This document shows, one piece after another, positions 54,928-64,000 of a DNA stretch of 64,000 nucleotides; within the stretch, counting starts at the first letter, position 1, and each line of letters opens with the position of its first letter. Position numbers and translations under genes: made by a program. This stretch comes from Methylocystis sp. (GTDB taxonomy: Bacteria > Pseudomonadota > Alphaproteobacteria > Rhizobiales > Beijerinckiaceae). Location: positions 41,978 through 105,977 of the forward strand of contig PERY01000006.1 of NCBI GenBank assembly GCA_002929055.1, written 5' to 3'. The notes under the pieces are model-generated. The model was not told where the DNA came from. It searched no databases and saw only the letters and a list, made by a program, of their open reading frames with translations.

Positions 54928-57900
54928 GAGGATCGTCGAACTCTGCCTCAAACACCGGATGGGCGTCATTCTGGCGACGGCGATCATCTTCATGATCGGC
55001 CTCTATTCGTGGACGCAACTCAAGATCGAGGCTTATCCCGAGATTGGCGACGTGACGGTCATCGTCACCACACAGGCGACGGGTCTTGCCGCGGAGGAGG
55101 TCGAGCAGCAGATCACCGTTCCGCTGGAGCGAGCGCTCGCAAGCACGCCGGGTCTCATCACCATTCGCTCGACGAGCACATTCGCGCTGTCGCTGATCAC
55201 CATGGTGTTCAAGGATGGCGTCGAGGATTACTGGGCGCGCCAGCGCGTGCTGGAGCGCACCGCGCAGGTGTCTTTGCCCGCGAACATCCAGCCAACGCTT
55301 GGCCCGCTGTCGGGGCCAACGGGGGAAATTTTACGCTACACTCTGGAGTCCGACGCCAAGAATCTCGATGAGCTGTCCGAAATCCAGCGCTGGATTGTGC
55401 TGCCGGCTCTCAACCAGGTACCAGGCGTCGCCAGCGTCGCCAACTTCGGCGGGGTTACGAGGCAGTTTCAGCTCGAACTCGATCCCGTCGCGATGCAACG
55501 CTACAACCTCGGCCTGACCGATGTCACCAGCGCGATCGTCGCCAATAGCGCGAGCGCCGGCGGCAGCCGCATCACGCGCGGCGAACAGTCCTACGTCATT
55601 CGCAGCATCGGTCTCGTCAGGACCAAAGAGGATCTTGGCAATATCGTCGTCGCTGAAAGTGGAGGCGTCCCGGTCCTGACGCGCGACGTCGGAACCCCGC
55701 GTTATAGTCACCAGGAACGCGAGGGCATGCTCGGCAAGGATTACAACTCCGACGCTATCCAGGGCGTCGTTCAGATGCTGAAGGGTGAAAACGCAACTTA
55801 CGTCCTGAAAGCGCTGCACGACCGGATAGACGCGCTCAACGCACAGCTCGCGCCGCAGGAAGTGAAAATCGTTCCCTACATGGACCGTAACGAACTGGTG
55901 CAGCTGACCGTTTCCAAGGTCGGCCGAACCGTAGCCGAGGGCATTGTTCTCGTCGTCGTGGTCCTCATTCTTTTCCTGGGCAGCCCGCGCAGCTCGCTCG
56001 TCGTGGCGGTGACGATTCCTCTGTCCCTCGTTTTCGCTTTCATATTGATGAATATCACCAAGCTGCCGGCCAATCTGCTGTCGCTGGGTTCGATCGACTT
56101 CGGCATCATCGTCGATGGCGCCATCATCGTGACCGAAGCGATCCTGCGGCTGCGGGAGAACAATCCGGATAAGGAGCTCGCCATCGTCGATGTGCAGTTC
56201 GTCGTCGGCCAGGTGATCAAGCCCATCTTCTTCGCGACGATCATCATCATCGCCAGCTACGTCCCCTTGCTTGGCCTCGAGCGCGTCGAGGCCCGGCTGT
56301 TTTCGCCGGTCGCCTACACCATAGCCTATGCGCTTCTGGGCGCGCTCATCTGCACCCTCGCGCTGGTGCCCAGCCTCGCTTACATGGCGCTGCGCTATCC
56401 ATCGAAGCCCTTCCACAATCGCGTTCTGGAGTGGCTGGAGGCGCGCTATCGCGATGGCCTTTACCGCTGCCTGCAACGCCCGGCGATCGTGTACGCCGGA
56501 ACCGCGGCCACGGTGGTCGCGGTGGTGTTGGCGGGCGGCGCGGTCGGTCGGGATTTCCTGCCCAATCTCGACGAAGGCTCGCTGTGGCTGCAGGTGCAAT
56601 TGCCGAGCGGTATCTCCTTTGAGAAAGCGTCGGAAATGGCCAGCGATCTGCGCAAGGCCGTCATGGAGTTTCCCGAAGTCTCCTATTCCATCACGCAGAT
56701 TGGCCGGAACGACGACCGCACCGACCCCTGGACGACAAGCCATATCGAAGCGCCAATCGGTCTGACCCCCTATGCGACCTGGCCCGGCGGCGAAACGAAG
56801 GAAAAATTCATCGCGCGGCTCACGCAGCGTCTCAACAAACTGCCCGGAATGGAGATCGGCGTCAGTCAGCCCATCATCGACAATGTCAACGAGCTCGTCA
56901 GCGGCGCGCACAGCGCCATGGTTGTGAAGATTTACGGCGAAGACCTGAAGGAAACGCGCCGAATTGGCACAGAGATTGTCGCGGCGCTGAAGACGGTCAA
57001 GGGCACCACCCAGACCTCGATCGTGCAGGAGCCGCCGATCCCCCAGATCGCATTCCATATCGACCGCGCTGCGGCCGCACGATACGGGATAAATGTCTCG
57101 GACGTGTCGAGCCTCATTCAGACCGGCGTCGGCGGCGCCTCCATCGGCCAGATATATGTGAATGATCGCAGCTACGACATGACGGTGCGATATCCGCTGC
57201 AGGCGCGCAACAGTCCCGAGAAGCTCAGCGATCTTTTCGTCAAGACTTCGTCCAATGCGCAAATCCCGCTGTCCGCGATTTCCAAGACCTCGCTGCAGAA
57301 CGGGGAAAGCGCGATTTCGCACGAGAAGACGAAGCGCGTCATCACAGTGCGCCTCGATTATGCCGATCGCGACCTCTCCTCCTATCTCGCAGAAGCGCAG
57401 GCCAAAGTGCAGGAGCTCGTACGCTACGACCCGGCCGTCAACACGGTTGTCTGGAGCGGGAAATTCGAGAACCAGCAGCGCGCCCAGGCGCGCCTCTCGA
57501 TCATCGTGCTTGTTGTGCTCGTCTTGATGTTGTTGATCCTCTATATCGGTTTCACGAAGCTCAGGAACGCCCTGCTCATCCTGGGCGTCGTGCCGCTTTC
57601 CGCGCTTGGCGGTCTCGTCGCGCTGATCATGACGCGCGAGACGCTGAACGTCGCAACTGGCGTCGGCTTTCTTGCGCTTTTCGGAGTCGCGGTGCAGAAC
57701 GGCATCATCATGGTGTCGCATCTCAACCGGATGACCGCCGTGCATGTCGCATCCTGGCGTGGACGAAGATTTTCCACGGATGTGGCGACGGACGAGATAG
57801 ATGGCGACGAGCGCGAGCAATTCCTCGAAAAAGTGCTCGAGGGGGCGACAGAACGCTTCCGATCCGTCCTCATGACGTCCGCCGTGCCAATGGTCGGCAT

Positions 57901-58087
57901 GTTGCCCGCGGCGCTGGCGACGGGCGTTGGGAGCGACGTGCAGCGCGGCCTCGGGACAGTCATCGTCGGCGGACTCGTCGTCGCAACCGGCTTGATACTC
58001 TTTGTGCTCCCAACGCTGCATTTCGTGATCGAACGTTTTGTGGAGAAGCGTGTCATGGCCGGCGCCGCCGGTCCCGACGAGTTGTAG
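54920..58087 (+). CDS. HME-family RND heavy-metal efflux pump (CzcA/CusA-like)
   Basis: A 1055-residue inner-membrane pump exporting metal cations. It begins IERIVELCLKHRMGVILATAIIF. TM4 carries DFGIIVDGAIIVTE, the Asp-Asp-Glu pattern of the HME1 (Co/Zn/Cd) type. The second half has AFxLLFGVAVQNGIIMVSHLNR-like TM10 (GVAVQNGIIMVS). It is the central gene of an operon with an adaptor and a TolC-like factor. A CzcD or two-component regulator is not in the window. Substrate choice among Zn, Co, Cd, Ni, Cu(I) remains open, the motif leaning to divalent ions. Confidence 0.93.
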   Translation: MIERIVELCLKHRMGVILATAIIFMIGLYSWTQLKIEAYPEIGDVTVIVTTQATGLAAEEVEQQITVPLERALASTPGLITIRSTSTFALSLITMVFKDGVEDYWARQRVLERTAQVSLPANIQPTLGPLSGPTGEILRYTLESDAKNLDELSEIQRWIVLPALNQVPGVASVANFGGVTRQFQLELDPVAMQRYNLGLTDVTSAIVANSASAGGSRITRGEQSYVIRSIGLVRTKEDLGNIVVAESGGVPVLTRDVGTPRYSHQEREGMLGKDYNSDAIQGVVQMLKGENATYVLKALHDRIDALNAQLAPQEVKIVPYMDRNELVQLTVSKVGRTVAEGIVLVVVVLILFLGSPRSSLVVAVTIPLSLVFAFILMNITKLPANLLSLGSIDFGIIVDGAIIVTEAILRLRENNPDKELAIVDVQFVVGQVIKPIFFATIIIIASYVPLLGLERVEARLFSPVAYTIAYALLGALICTLALVPSLAYMALRYPSKPFHNRVLEWLEARYRDGLYRCLQRPAIVYAGTAATVVAVVLAGGAVGRDFLPNLDEGSLWLQVQLPSGISFEKASEMASDLRKAVMEFPEVSYSITQIGRNDDRTDPWTTSHIEAPIGLTPYATWPGGETKEKFIARLTQRLNKLPGMEIGVSQPIIDNVNELVSGAHSAMVVKIYGEDLKETRRIGTEIVAALKTVKGTTQTSIVQEPPIPQIAFHIDRAAAARYGINVSDVSSLIQTGVGGASIGQIYVNDRSYDMTVRYPLQARNSPEKLSDLFVKTSSNAQIPLSAISKTSLQNGESAISHEKTKRVITVRLDYADRDLSSYLAEAQAKVQELVRYDPAVNTVVWSGKFENQQRAQARLSIIVLVVLVLMLLILYIGFTKLRNALLILGVVPLSALGGLVALIMTRETLNVATGVGFLALFGVAVQNGIIMVSHLNRMTAVHVASWRGRRFSTDVATDEIDGDEREQFLEKVLEGATERFRSVLMTSAVPMVGMLPAALATGVGSDVQRGLGTVIVGGLVVATGLILFVLPTLHFVIERFVEKRVMAGAAGPDEL

Positions 58088-58096
58088 AGTCGATAC

Positions 58097-59671
58097 ATGC
58101 GTCGCAGCCCCGAGACGATCAGTGGAAAGAGGCGTTCGGCGACGGCGCTGGCGGCAGCGCTGGCGGCGCTGCTCGCGTCGCTTCCCGGATGCAACGCCGT
58201 CGGTCCGGATTTCCAGTCGCCGCCGGCGCCCGATGCGGCGCATTTTACGCCGGAGAAGACAGCTTCGCCCGGCTCCGGACAGCGCTTTGCGGAGGGCCGC
58301 GATATCCCTGCGGATTGGTGGACGCTTTATCGCTCCAGGCCGCTCGACGCCCTGGTGCGGGAGGCGCTCGATCACAATCCATCGATCGAATCGTCGGAGG
58401 CGGCGATCCGTATCGCCTATTTCAACGCGGAGGCTCAAAAAGGCGGATTCTCTCCGCAGGTTTTCCTCAACGCGAATGAAAGCCAGAACCTCCAGTCGAA
58501 TAATCGGGCTCTTGGCGAGATCAACAAGTCGCTGTTCAACCAATTTTACCCGAGCCCCTACAACCTCGCGACAGGACAAGCCTCACCCAGTCCGGCGACG
58601 ACAAACCCGAACGCGCCTTATGGTCTCTTTCTCAAGCAGCTGACGGTCAGCTACACCCCGGATATCTGGGGGTTGAATCGCAGAAGCGTCGAGTCGCTCG
58701 AAGCGCAGACCGAACAAGCGGTTTTCCAGATGGAGGCGGCGCGCCTCGCGCTGACGTCCAATGTGGTTGTGGCGGCGATTCAGGAAGCTTCGATCCGCGG
58801 CCAGATCGACGCGACGAAGACGATCATCACGATCCTCAAGGAGTCGCTCGAAATCCTGAACCGGCAGTATTCCTTCGGCTCGATCGCCAAGGCCGACGTA
58901 ATTGCGCAAGAGGCCGCTCTCGCTCAAGCGGAACAGACATTGCCGCCGCTCGAAAAGCAGCTTGCCATTCAGCGGGATCTGCTGACGGCGCTCGTCGGGC
59001 GCTTCTCATTCGAGGAGGTGGAGCAGAAATTCGAGCTAACCAAGCTCAAGCTGCCGACGAGCGTTCCGGTGAGCGTGCCGTCCTTGCTCGTCGAGCAACG
59101 GCCGGATATCCGCGCGGCGGAGGCCAATCTCCATGCGGCCACCGCCGCTGTCGGCGTCGCCCGCGCCAGCCGCCTGCCAAACATCACGCTGTCGGCCAAT
59201 CTCGGCGCGAGCGCCCTGCATGCAGCGCAACTCTTTGCGCCGGGGACGGGTTTATACAGTTTAGCGGCGAATGCGGCGCAGCCGATCTTCGACGGCATGA
59301 CGCTGCTCAACAGGGAGCGCTCCACCGTCGCAGCGCTCGAGCAGGCGGACGCGCAATACCGCAGCACGGTCATCAACGCCTTCCAGAACGTGACCGACTC
59401 GCTGCGCTCGCTTCAGTCCGACGCCAAAGCCGTCGATACCGCGCGAAAGGCCGAGGATGCGGCAAAACGCAGTCTCGACATCGTGCGGATGCAGCTCAAA
59501 TACGGGCAGGTCTCACAGATAGCGGTGCTGAATGCGCAACGGGTGTTTCTCAACACTTCGCTCTCTCGCGTGCAGGCCGAGGCGACGCGGCTAGCTGACA
59601 CCGCTGCGCTCTTCATGGCGCTTGGCGGGGGTTGGTGGAACCGCGCGGCGGGCGTCCCGTCGGGACTATAG
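58097..59671 (+). CDS. Outer-membrane efflux lipoprotein, NodT family
   Basis: A 524-residue TolC-like outer-membrane factor. A signal with lipobox (LLASLPGC, Cys ~34) precedes VGPDFQSPPAPDA, the NodT/OprM hallmark, and DWWTLYRSRPLDALVREAL. Two repeats of long helices (IRIAYFNAEAQKG; KAEDAAKRSLDIVRMQLKYGQVS) form the trimeric channel. It starts nine bases after the pump stop and completes the tripartite system. Confidence 0.92.
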   Translation: MRRSPETISGKRRSATALAAALAALLASLPGCNAVGPDFQSPPAPDAAHFTPEKTASPGSGQRFAEGRDIPADWWTLYRSRPLDALVREALDHNPSIESSEAAIRIAYFNAEAQKGGFSPQVFLNANESQNLQSNNRALGEINKSLFNQFYPSPYNLATGQASPSPATTNPNAPYGLFLKQLTVSYTPDIWGLNRRSVESLEAQTEQAVFQMEAARLALTSNVVVAAIQEASIRGQIDATKTIITILKESLEILNRQYSFGSIAKADVIAQEAALAQAEQTLPPLEKQLAIQRDLLTALVGRFSFEEVEQKFELTKLKLPTSVPVSVPSLLVEQRPDIRAAEANLHAATAAVGVARASRLPNITLSANLGASALHAAQLFAPGTGLYSLAANAAQPIFDGMTLLNRERSTVAALEQADAQYRSTVINAFQNVTDSLRSLQSDAKAVDTARKAEDAAKRSLDIVRMQLKYGQVSQIAVLNAQRVFLNTSLSRVQAEATRLADTAALFMALGGGWWNRAAGVPSGL

Positions 59672-59776
59672 CCGCGCTTTGCAAGGGCGAGGGAATGCGT
59701 CTGGAGATTGGCCGCCTCGAACTCTTTTGAGAAGAGTCTTCAGCCGCCAACAGTCAAGGCAAGTCATTCTTTTTAT

Positions 59777-59852
<76 letters not shown>

Positions 59853-59981
59853 GTTCGTGGGACGCCGCAGCGCCTTCGGAACGGGGGAGCGAATATCAAA
59901 TGCGCTCCGCCCTGTCCAGCGCGATGAGCGTTGCGGGGTCAAATTTCTGTCGCTTCTCGCATTCTCCTCAAATTGCACGCT

Positions 59982-60545
59982 TCATTTAGCGGTGGCCGGC
60001 CATCCATGGACGGCCTTGGCCTTGGTCACCAACTCGGCCCATGGCCCCTTATAGGCGTTGCCGGCCTGCGCTGTCGGCGCCGCCTGCTTTTGGGCGCATA
60101 CGGCTCTGGCCTCCGGCGATTTCGGCCCCTCGACGAAGAAATAGACGACATTGAGCCGCAGCGCCGAATAATGCTGGTCGAGGATCGAGCCGCGCTTGAG
60201 CACATTCGTCCCCCACAAGGCGTTTCCGCGCTCGCCACCAGGCCCGGCCGGATTGAGCCCGTAGCCAAAGTCGCCTTCGCCCTTCACGAGGTCGAAGCGC
60301 ACGTAGCAGAGTTCGCCTTTCGGTTGCTCGTCCTTGAAGACGAGTTCGCGGGTCACCACCGCGTCCTGGTTGTTGTAACGGACGGTCGTGTCGACGGGGA
60401 AATGCCAGACGTCGACCTTCTCGAAGCTCTTCAGCAACTCCGCCTCGTCGGCGTCCTGCCCGGCCATCGCGGCCGTGGCCGCGGCGAAGAGGCACAGCCC
60501 CGCGGAAAAAGCGGCCCCTCGCTTGCGCGTGATAGAATTGCCCAT
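59982..60545 (-). CDS. Exported protein of unknown function
   Basis: A 187-residue protein with a signal peptide (GAAFSAGLCLFAAATAAMAG, cut near AMAGQ). The mature sequence has KSFEKVDVWHFPVDTTVRYN, AVVTRELVFKDEQPKGELCYVRFDLVKGEGDFGYGLNP and a Lys/Ala-rich tail; two Cys could form a disulfide. No family is recognised. ATG 60545 is used. Opposite-strand frames across it are shadows. Confidence 0.65.
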   Translation of the reverse strand: MGNSITRKRGAAFSAGLCLFAAATAAMAGQDADEAELLKSFEKVDVWHFPVDTTVRYNNQDAVVTRELVFKDEQPKGELCYVRFDLVKGEGDFGYGLNPAGPGGERGNALWGTNVLKRGSILDQHYSALRLNVVYFFVEGPKSPEARAVCAQKQAAPTAQAGNAYKGPWAELVTKAKAVHGWPATAK

Positions 60546-60780
60546 TCGTTGCCCTTTCAAGAGCGCCAAAGCGGCGCTGCGCTAGGCAAGGTGGGAAGCG
60601 GCGCGGTTTCTCGCAACATTCCTGCGACATTTGCGCCCGCCCTGCCCGCCGATCTGCGCGCCAAACGGGCGCCCTGTAAGCGGCGCCGCCCTTTTGAGCG
60701 AACCGCAAGCTTGTTCCGATTGAGGTTTCAAATGCAAAAAAGAGGGCGAACGTCTTTCCTCGCGCCCGAAAGCGCGGTAG

Positions 60781-61776
<996 letters not shown>

Positions 61777-61837
61777 GGTCTTCTCTGCGGCGCCGGCGCG
61801 CCTATATGCGAGCGGTCGCCTTTCAGGAGCCCCGCAA

Positions 61838-62338
61838 ATGTCCGAGCGCTTTTCCTTCCCCATCCGTTTTGAAGACGCCGACATGCGCGCGGCCGTCAAC
61901 GCCTTCGCGCTTCGCGCGCTCTTTCTCGAGAAGCCGGTCGCAGCGGCCCTGCCTCTGGCGCTCATCGCGCTCTCCTGCGCCGGCCTCGTGTATGCGGGCG
62001 ATGGCGAGGACGCGTTCCTGCTTTTCTTCGGCGTTCTCGCGCTTCTCGCGATCTTCGTCTTCGGCGGCTGGCGGATGCAGCAGCGCATGATGCGCGAGAA
62101 GGTCGAGAAGGCGAGGGGCCATCTCTCCAGCGCGCGGCTTCTCGACGAGGGCGTGGTGATCGACGCCGGCGGCGGCGCCCCGCTCCTGCCGTGGAAGCAG
62201 ATCAAGGCGGTCTGGCCCGGCGAGCGCGTCTGGCTGCTCATTGTCGCGACGAACCATTTCATCGCCCTGCCCATCGAGCGCGCGCCGGCCGAGGCGCTGG
62301 ACTTCCTCTCCAGCCAGGTGACCGCGGCCAAGGCTTGA
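61838..62338 (+). CDS. YcxB-like small membrane protein
   Basis: A 166-residue protein with two hydrophobic helices (AAALPLALIALSCAGLVYAG and FLLFFGVLALLAIFVFGGW). A cytoplasmic C-terminal region follows, with ARLLDEGVVIDAGGGAPLLPWKQIKAVWP and FIALPIE strands, as in the YcxB-like family. Function is unknown. It begins 61 bases after mdh. Confidence 0.7.
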   Translation: MSERFSFPIRFEDADMRAAVNAFALRALFLEKPVAAALPLALIALSCAGLVYAGDGEDAFLLFFGVLALLAIFVFGGWRMQQRMMREKVEKARGHLSSARLLDEGVVIDAGGGAPLLPWKQIKAVWPGERVWLLIVATNHFIALPIERAPAEALDFLSSQVTAAKA

Positions 62339-62405
62339 TCTCGACTGCTCCATGCTCGAAACTCGCGGCGGCGCCGTCGGTTGCGAACAGGGAAGCGGAC
62401 TTTAC

Positions 62406-63029
62406 ATGGCGAAGGATACGATAGACCACCTCCTCAGCGGCAACGCCGAGTTCGTCGCCGGGGAGTTTCAGGAGCATGCCGACTATTACCAGTCCATCGC
62501 AAGGCGCCAGACGCCCAAAGTGCTGTGGATCGGCTGTTCCGACTCCCGGGTCAGCGAGGATCTCCTCACCGGGTCCAAGCCGGGCACGATTTTCGTGCAT
62601 CGGAACGTCGCCAACATCGTCGCTTTCAACGATGTCAATATCGCCTCCATCCTCGAATTCGGCCTCGTGCATCTCAAGATCGAGGACATCATCGTCTGCG
62701 GCCACACGGGCTGCGGGGGCATTGCGGCGATGGAGGACGGCGTGCACGAACATTACATCGCCGATTGGCTGTGCATCGCCGCTCCAGCCAAGGAGAACGC
62801 GGACCGCGCCGCCAGGGAGCAGAAGCTCAGCCGCGAAGAGAAGCTGGAATTGCTCACGAAGGAGAATGTCCTGCTGCAGATCAAGCGTCTTCACAGCCTC
62901 GCCATCATAAAGAACATGCGCGCGGTCGGCGCGCTGCCGCGCATCCACGGCTGGCTCTACCGGGTGGAGACGGGCGCGGTCGAAGTGCTGGTCGACGGCC
63001 GCGCGGGGCATGAGCGGCCGGCCCCTTGA
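62406..63029 (+). CDS. Beta-class carbonic anhydrase
   Basis: A 207-residue cytoplasmic enzyme interconverting CO2 and bicarbonate. Zinc ligands are Cys44 (GCSDSRVSED), His100 and Cys103 (CGHTGCGG), with Asp46 and Arg48 forming the usual dyad. ATG 62406 is chosen as the 18 residues in frame upstream are unlike the family. Confidence 0.94.
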   Translation: MAKDTIDHLLSGNAEFVAGEFQEHADYYQSIARRQTPKVLWIGCSDSRVSEDLLTGSKPGTIFVHRNVANIVAFNDVNIASILEFGLVHLKIEDIIVCGHTGCGGIAAMEDGVHEHYIADWLCIAAPAKENADRAAREQKLSREEKLELLTKENVLLQIKRLHSLAIIKNMRAVGALPRIHGWLYRVETGAVEVLVDGRAGHERPAP

Positions 63030-63569
63030 GGCAGGCGCGCGCCTTCGCCCCCGCCGCCGAAACCCGGCGCGGGGCGATGCGAGGAAGCCGGGACGCCCCG
63101 GCCCCGTTCGGCCGAGAGCGTGAAAAGGAATGCGCGTCGGGGCGAGGGCGTCCCGGCTGCGGCCTTTCTTCGCGACGCACCTTTCCGGCCGGGATTTGCG
63201 CCGTCCCGCGGCGTTTCCCCCTCCCGGCGCGCGCGCCAGACGGCGCCCGCTTCTTTCCCGGCTCGCTGGCGAACCGGGCGCGTCGCAAGGACCTCCCACG
63301 CGCCGCCGCCGTCCGCGGGCGCTTTCCCTTTCGGTGCGCGCCCCGTTCCGCGGCCGGCCATTACGCCCAGCTTTGAGCCTCCGCACGATGGAGAAGCCCG
63401 ACTGGCGACGCCGGGGTCCGCTGGGGCGAGGGTCGCCGCCCCATGCTTGACCGGCCCCGCCGACGCCGCCGACCCGGGCGGCGCCCCTGCAAGATGGCGG
63501 AGCGGGGCGAGTATGGAGGCGGTTTGGGGAGGGGGGATAAGAAGACGGTCGCTCCCCGCGGCTCCAGCG
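63030..63569. other. Gene-poor, very GC-rich stretch
   Basis: All frames are open because the sequence is extremely GC-rich, but none shows a domain, signal peptide or sensible ribosome-binding site. Nothing else is recognised before the palindromic element. Confidence 0.5.
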
Positions 63570-63680
63570 CCGTCATGCCCGGCCTTGTGCCGGGCATCCA
63601 CGCGGTCAGGACGCCAACGATCCTGCGAATTGAGCGCAACGTCCCGGCGTGGATGGCCGGGACAAGCCCGGCCATGACGC
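63570..63680. repeat. Intergenic palindromic element of the Rhizobiales type
   Basis: The left half (CGTCATGCCCGGCCTTGTGC and following CGGGCATCCACGC) and right half (GGCGTGGATGGCCGGGACAA and following GCCCGGCCATGACGC) are near reverse complements, each itself palindromic, about 35 bases apart. Such dispersed elements are common between genes in Rhizobiales and generate spurious MAGLVPAIHA translations. Only this copy was noticed in the window. Confidence 0.8.
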
Positions 63681-63806
63681 GCCGAGAGCCGTCCTCGGCA
63701 TGAAGGGGCTTTCGGCGAGAAACCCGTGGGTAAGGCGCGCGCGGGCTTGTGCGCGGCGGCCCGGCTGTGTTAGCGCTTTGTTCTCATCCTCTCTGCGGCG
63801 CGGCGT

Positions 63807-64000
63807 ATGACCAACAAGCTTTATTACGGCGACAATCTCGACGTCCTGCGCGAGTCCATCGCGGATGAGAGCGTGGACCTCATCTATCTCGACCCGCCCT
63901 TCAATTCGAACGCTTCTTATAATGTATTGTTCAAGGCGCCCTCCGGGGAGCAGTCGCGGGCGCAGATCGAGGCGTTCGACGACACCTGGCACTGGAACGA
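63807..64000 (+). CDS. Site-specific DNA methyltransferase, 3' part beyond window
   Basis: The first 64 residues of a DNA methyltransferase: MTNKLYYGDNLDVLRESIAD, then VDLIYLDPPFNSNASYNVLF. DPPF is the catalytic motif IV of N6-adenine/N4-cytosine methylases, here very near the N-terminus (beta-class order). It is likely a type III Mod or a related modification subunit; the rest lies outside. A partner nuclease may follow. Confidence 0.85.
   Translation, partial: MTNKLYYGDNLDVLRESIADESVDLIYLDPPFNSNASYNVLFKAPSGEQSRAQIEAFDDTWHWN

Noticed and set aside
55331..58579. 1082-residue open frame opposite the HME pump
   Set aside because: Shadow of the pump gene, low-complexity Arg/Asp/His-rich translation with no start context.
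62957..63703. Several overlapping frames after carbonic anhydrase, including MAGLVPAIHA and MPGLVPGIHA starts
   Set aside because: These are typical spurious translations of the palindromic element and of extremely GC-rich DNA.

Overview
The window is a gene-dense, strongly GC-rich piece of a bacterial chromosome. Gene content points to an alphaproteobacterium of the Rhizobiales/Hyphomicrobiales. The main evidence is a flagellar operon of the flgE-flgK-flgL-flaF-flbT-flgD-fliQ-flhA-fliR type with a Rem/FtcR-like regulator, a class I PHA synthase, an alphaproteobacterial-length RpoD of about 670 residues, IhfA, an OpgC-type acyltransferase, and a palindromic intergenic element whose spurious translation begins MAGLVPAIHA. 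A methanotroph or methylotroph of the Methylocystis/Methylosinus type would fit (PHA, nickel uptake, SmbP-like metal protein), but that is inference only.

Layout. 1-4.3 kb: the 3' part of an RND efflux pump, an overlapping TetR regulator and a nitrilase-fold amidase. 4.3-13.4 kb: housekeeping genes (ihfA, an SbmA/BacA-like ABC transporter, rlmE, a map-radC-MFS operon on the minus strand, an OpgC-like protein, a CinA N-domain protein, gpt). 13.5-20.4 kb: tRNA-Leu, a small secreted protein, an unusual PLP-enzyme-like plus ATP-grasp gene pair, an amino-acid permease, an SmbP-like periplasmic metal-binding protein, a DUF3775 protein and alanine dehydrogenase. 20.5-33.5 kb: the flagellar region. 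A Rem/FtcR-like regulator lies on the plus strand, followed by a minus-strand run of 13 genes from flgE (32.06 kb) down to a FliL-like gene (22.2 kb), with a divergent PilZ-like gene next to flgE. 33.7-40.1 kb: phaC, then a nickel locus (HupE/UreJ permease, NikR, TonB-dependent receptor). 40.1-45.4 kb: an Xre-RES toxin-antitoxin pair behind a perfect inverted repeat, then dnaG-rpoD. 45.4-52 kb: an uncharacterised protein, an MFS symporter, DUF1345, ispA-like prenyltransferase, a glycine-zipper lipoprotein, isoaspartyl peptidase, and a gene-poor stretch holding an orphan terminator and an apparently frameshifted small membrane protein. 52-59.7 kb: an orphan PstS, an 11-bp phased repeat array, and a complete HME-RND heavy-metal efflux operon (adaptor, pump, outer-membrane factor). 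59.7-64 kb: tRNA-Lys, an exported protein, mdh, a YcxB-like membrane protein, beta-carbonic anhydrase, a palindromic repeat element, and the first 194 bases of a DNA methyltransferase gene.

The clearest functional themes are flagellar assembly, nickel acquisition under NikR, metal efflux, and carbon storage. No prophage, insertion sequence or CRISPR array was seen. The least explained items are the PLP-like/ATP-grasp pair, the 11-bp repeat array ahead of the metal efflux operon, the orphan terminator at 51.2 kb, and several small genes at the tail of the flagellar operon.
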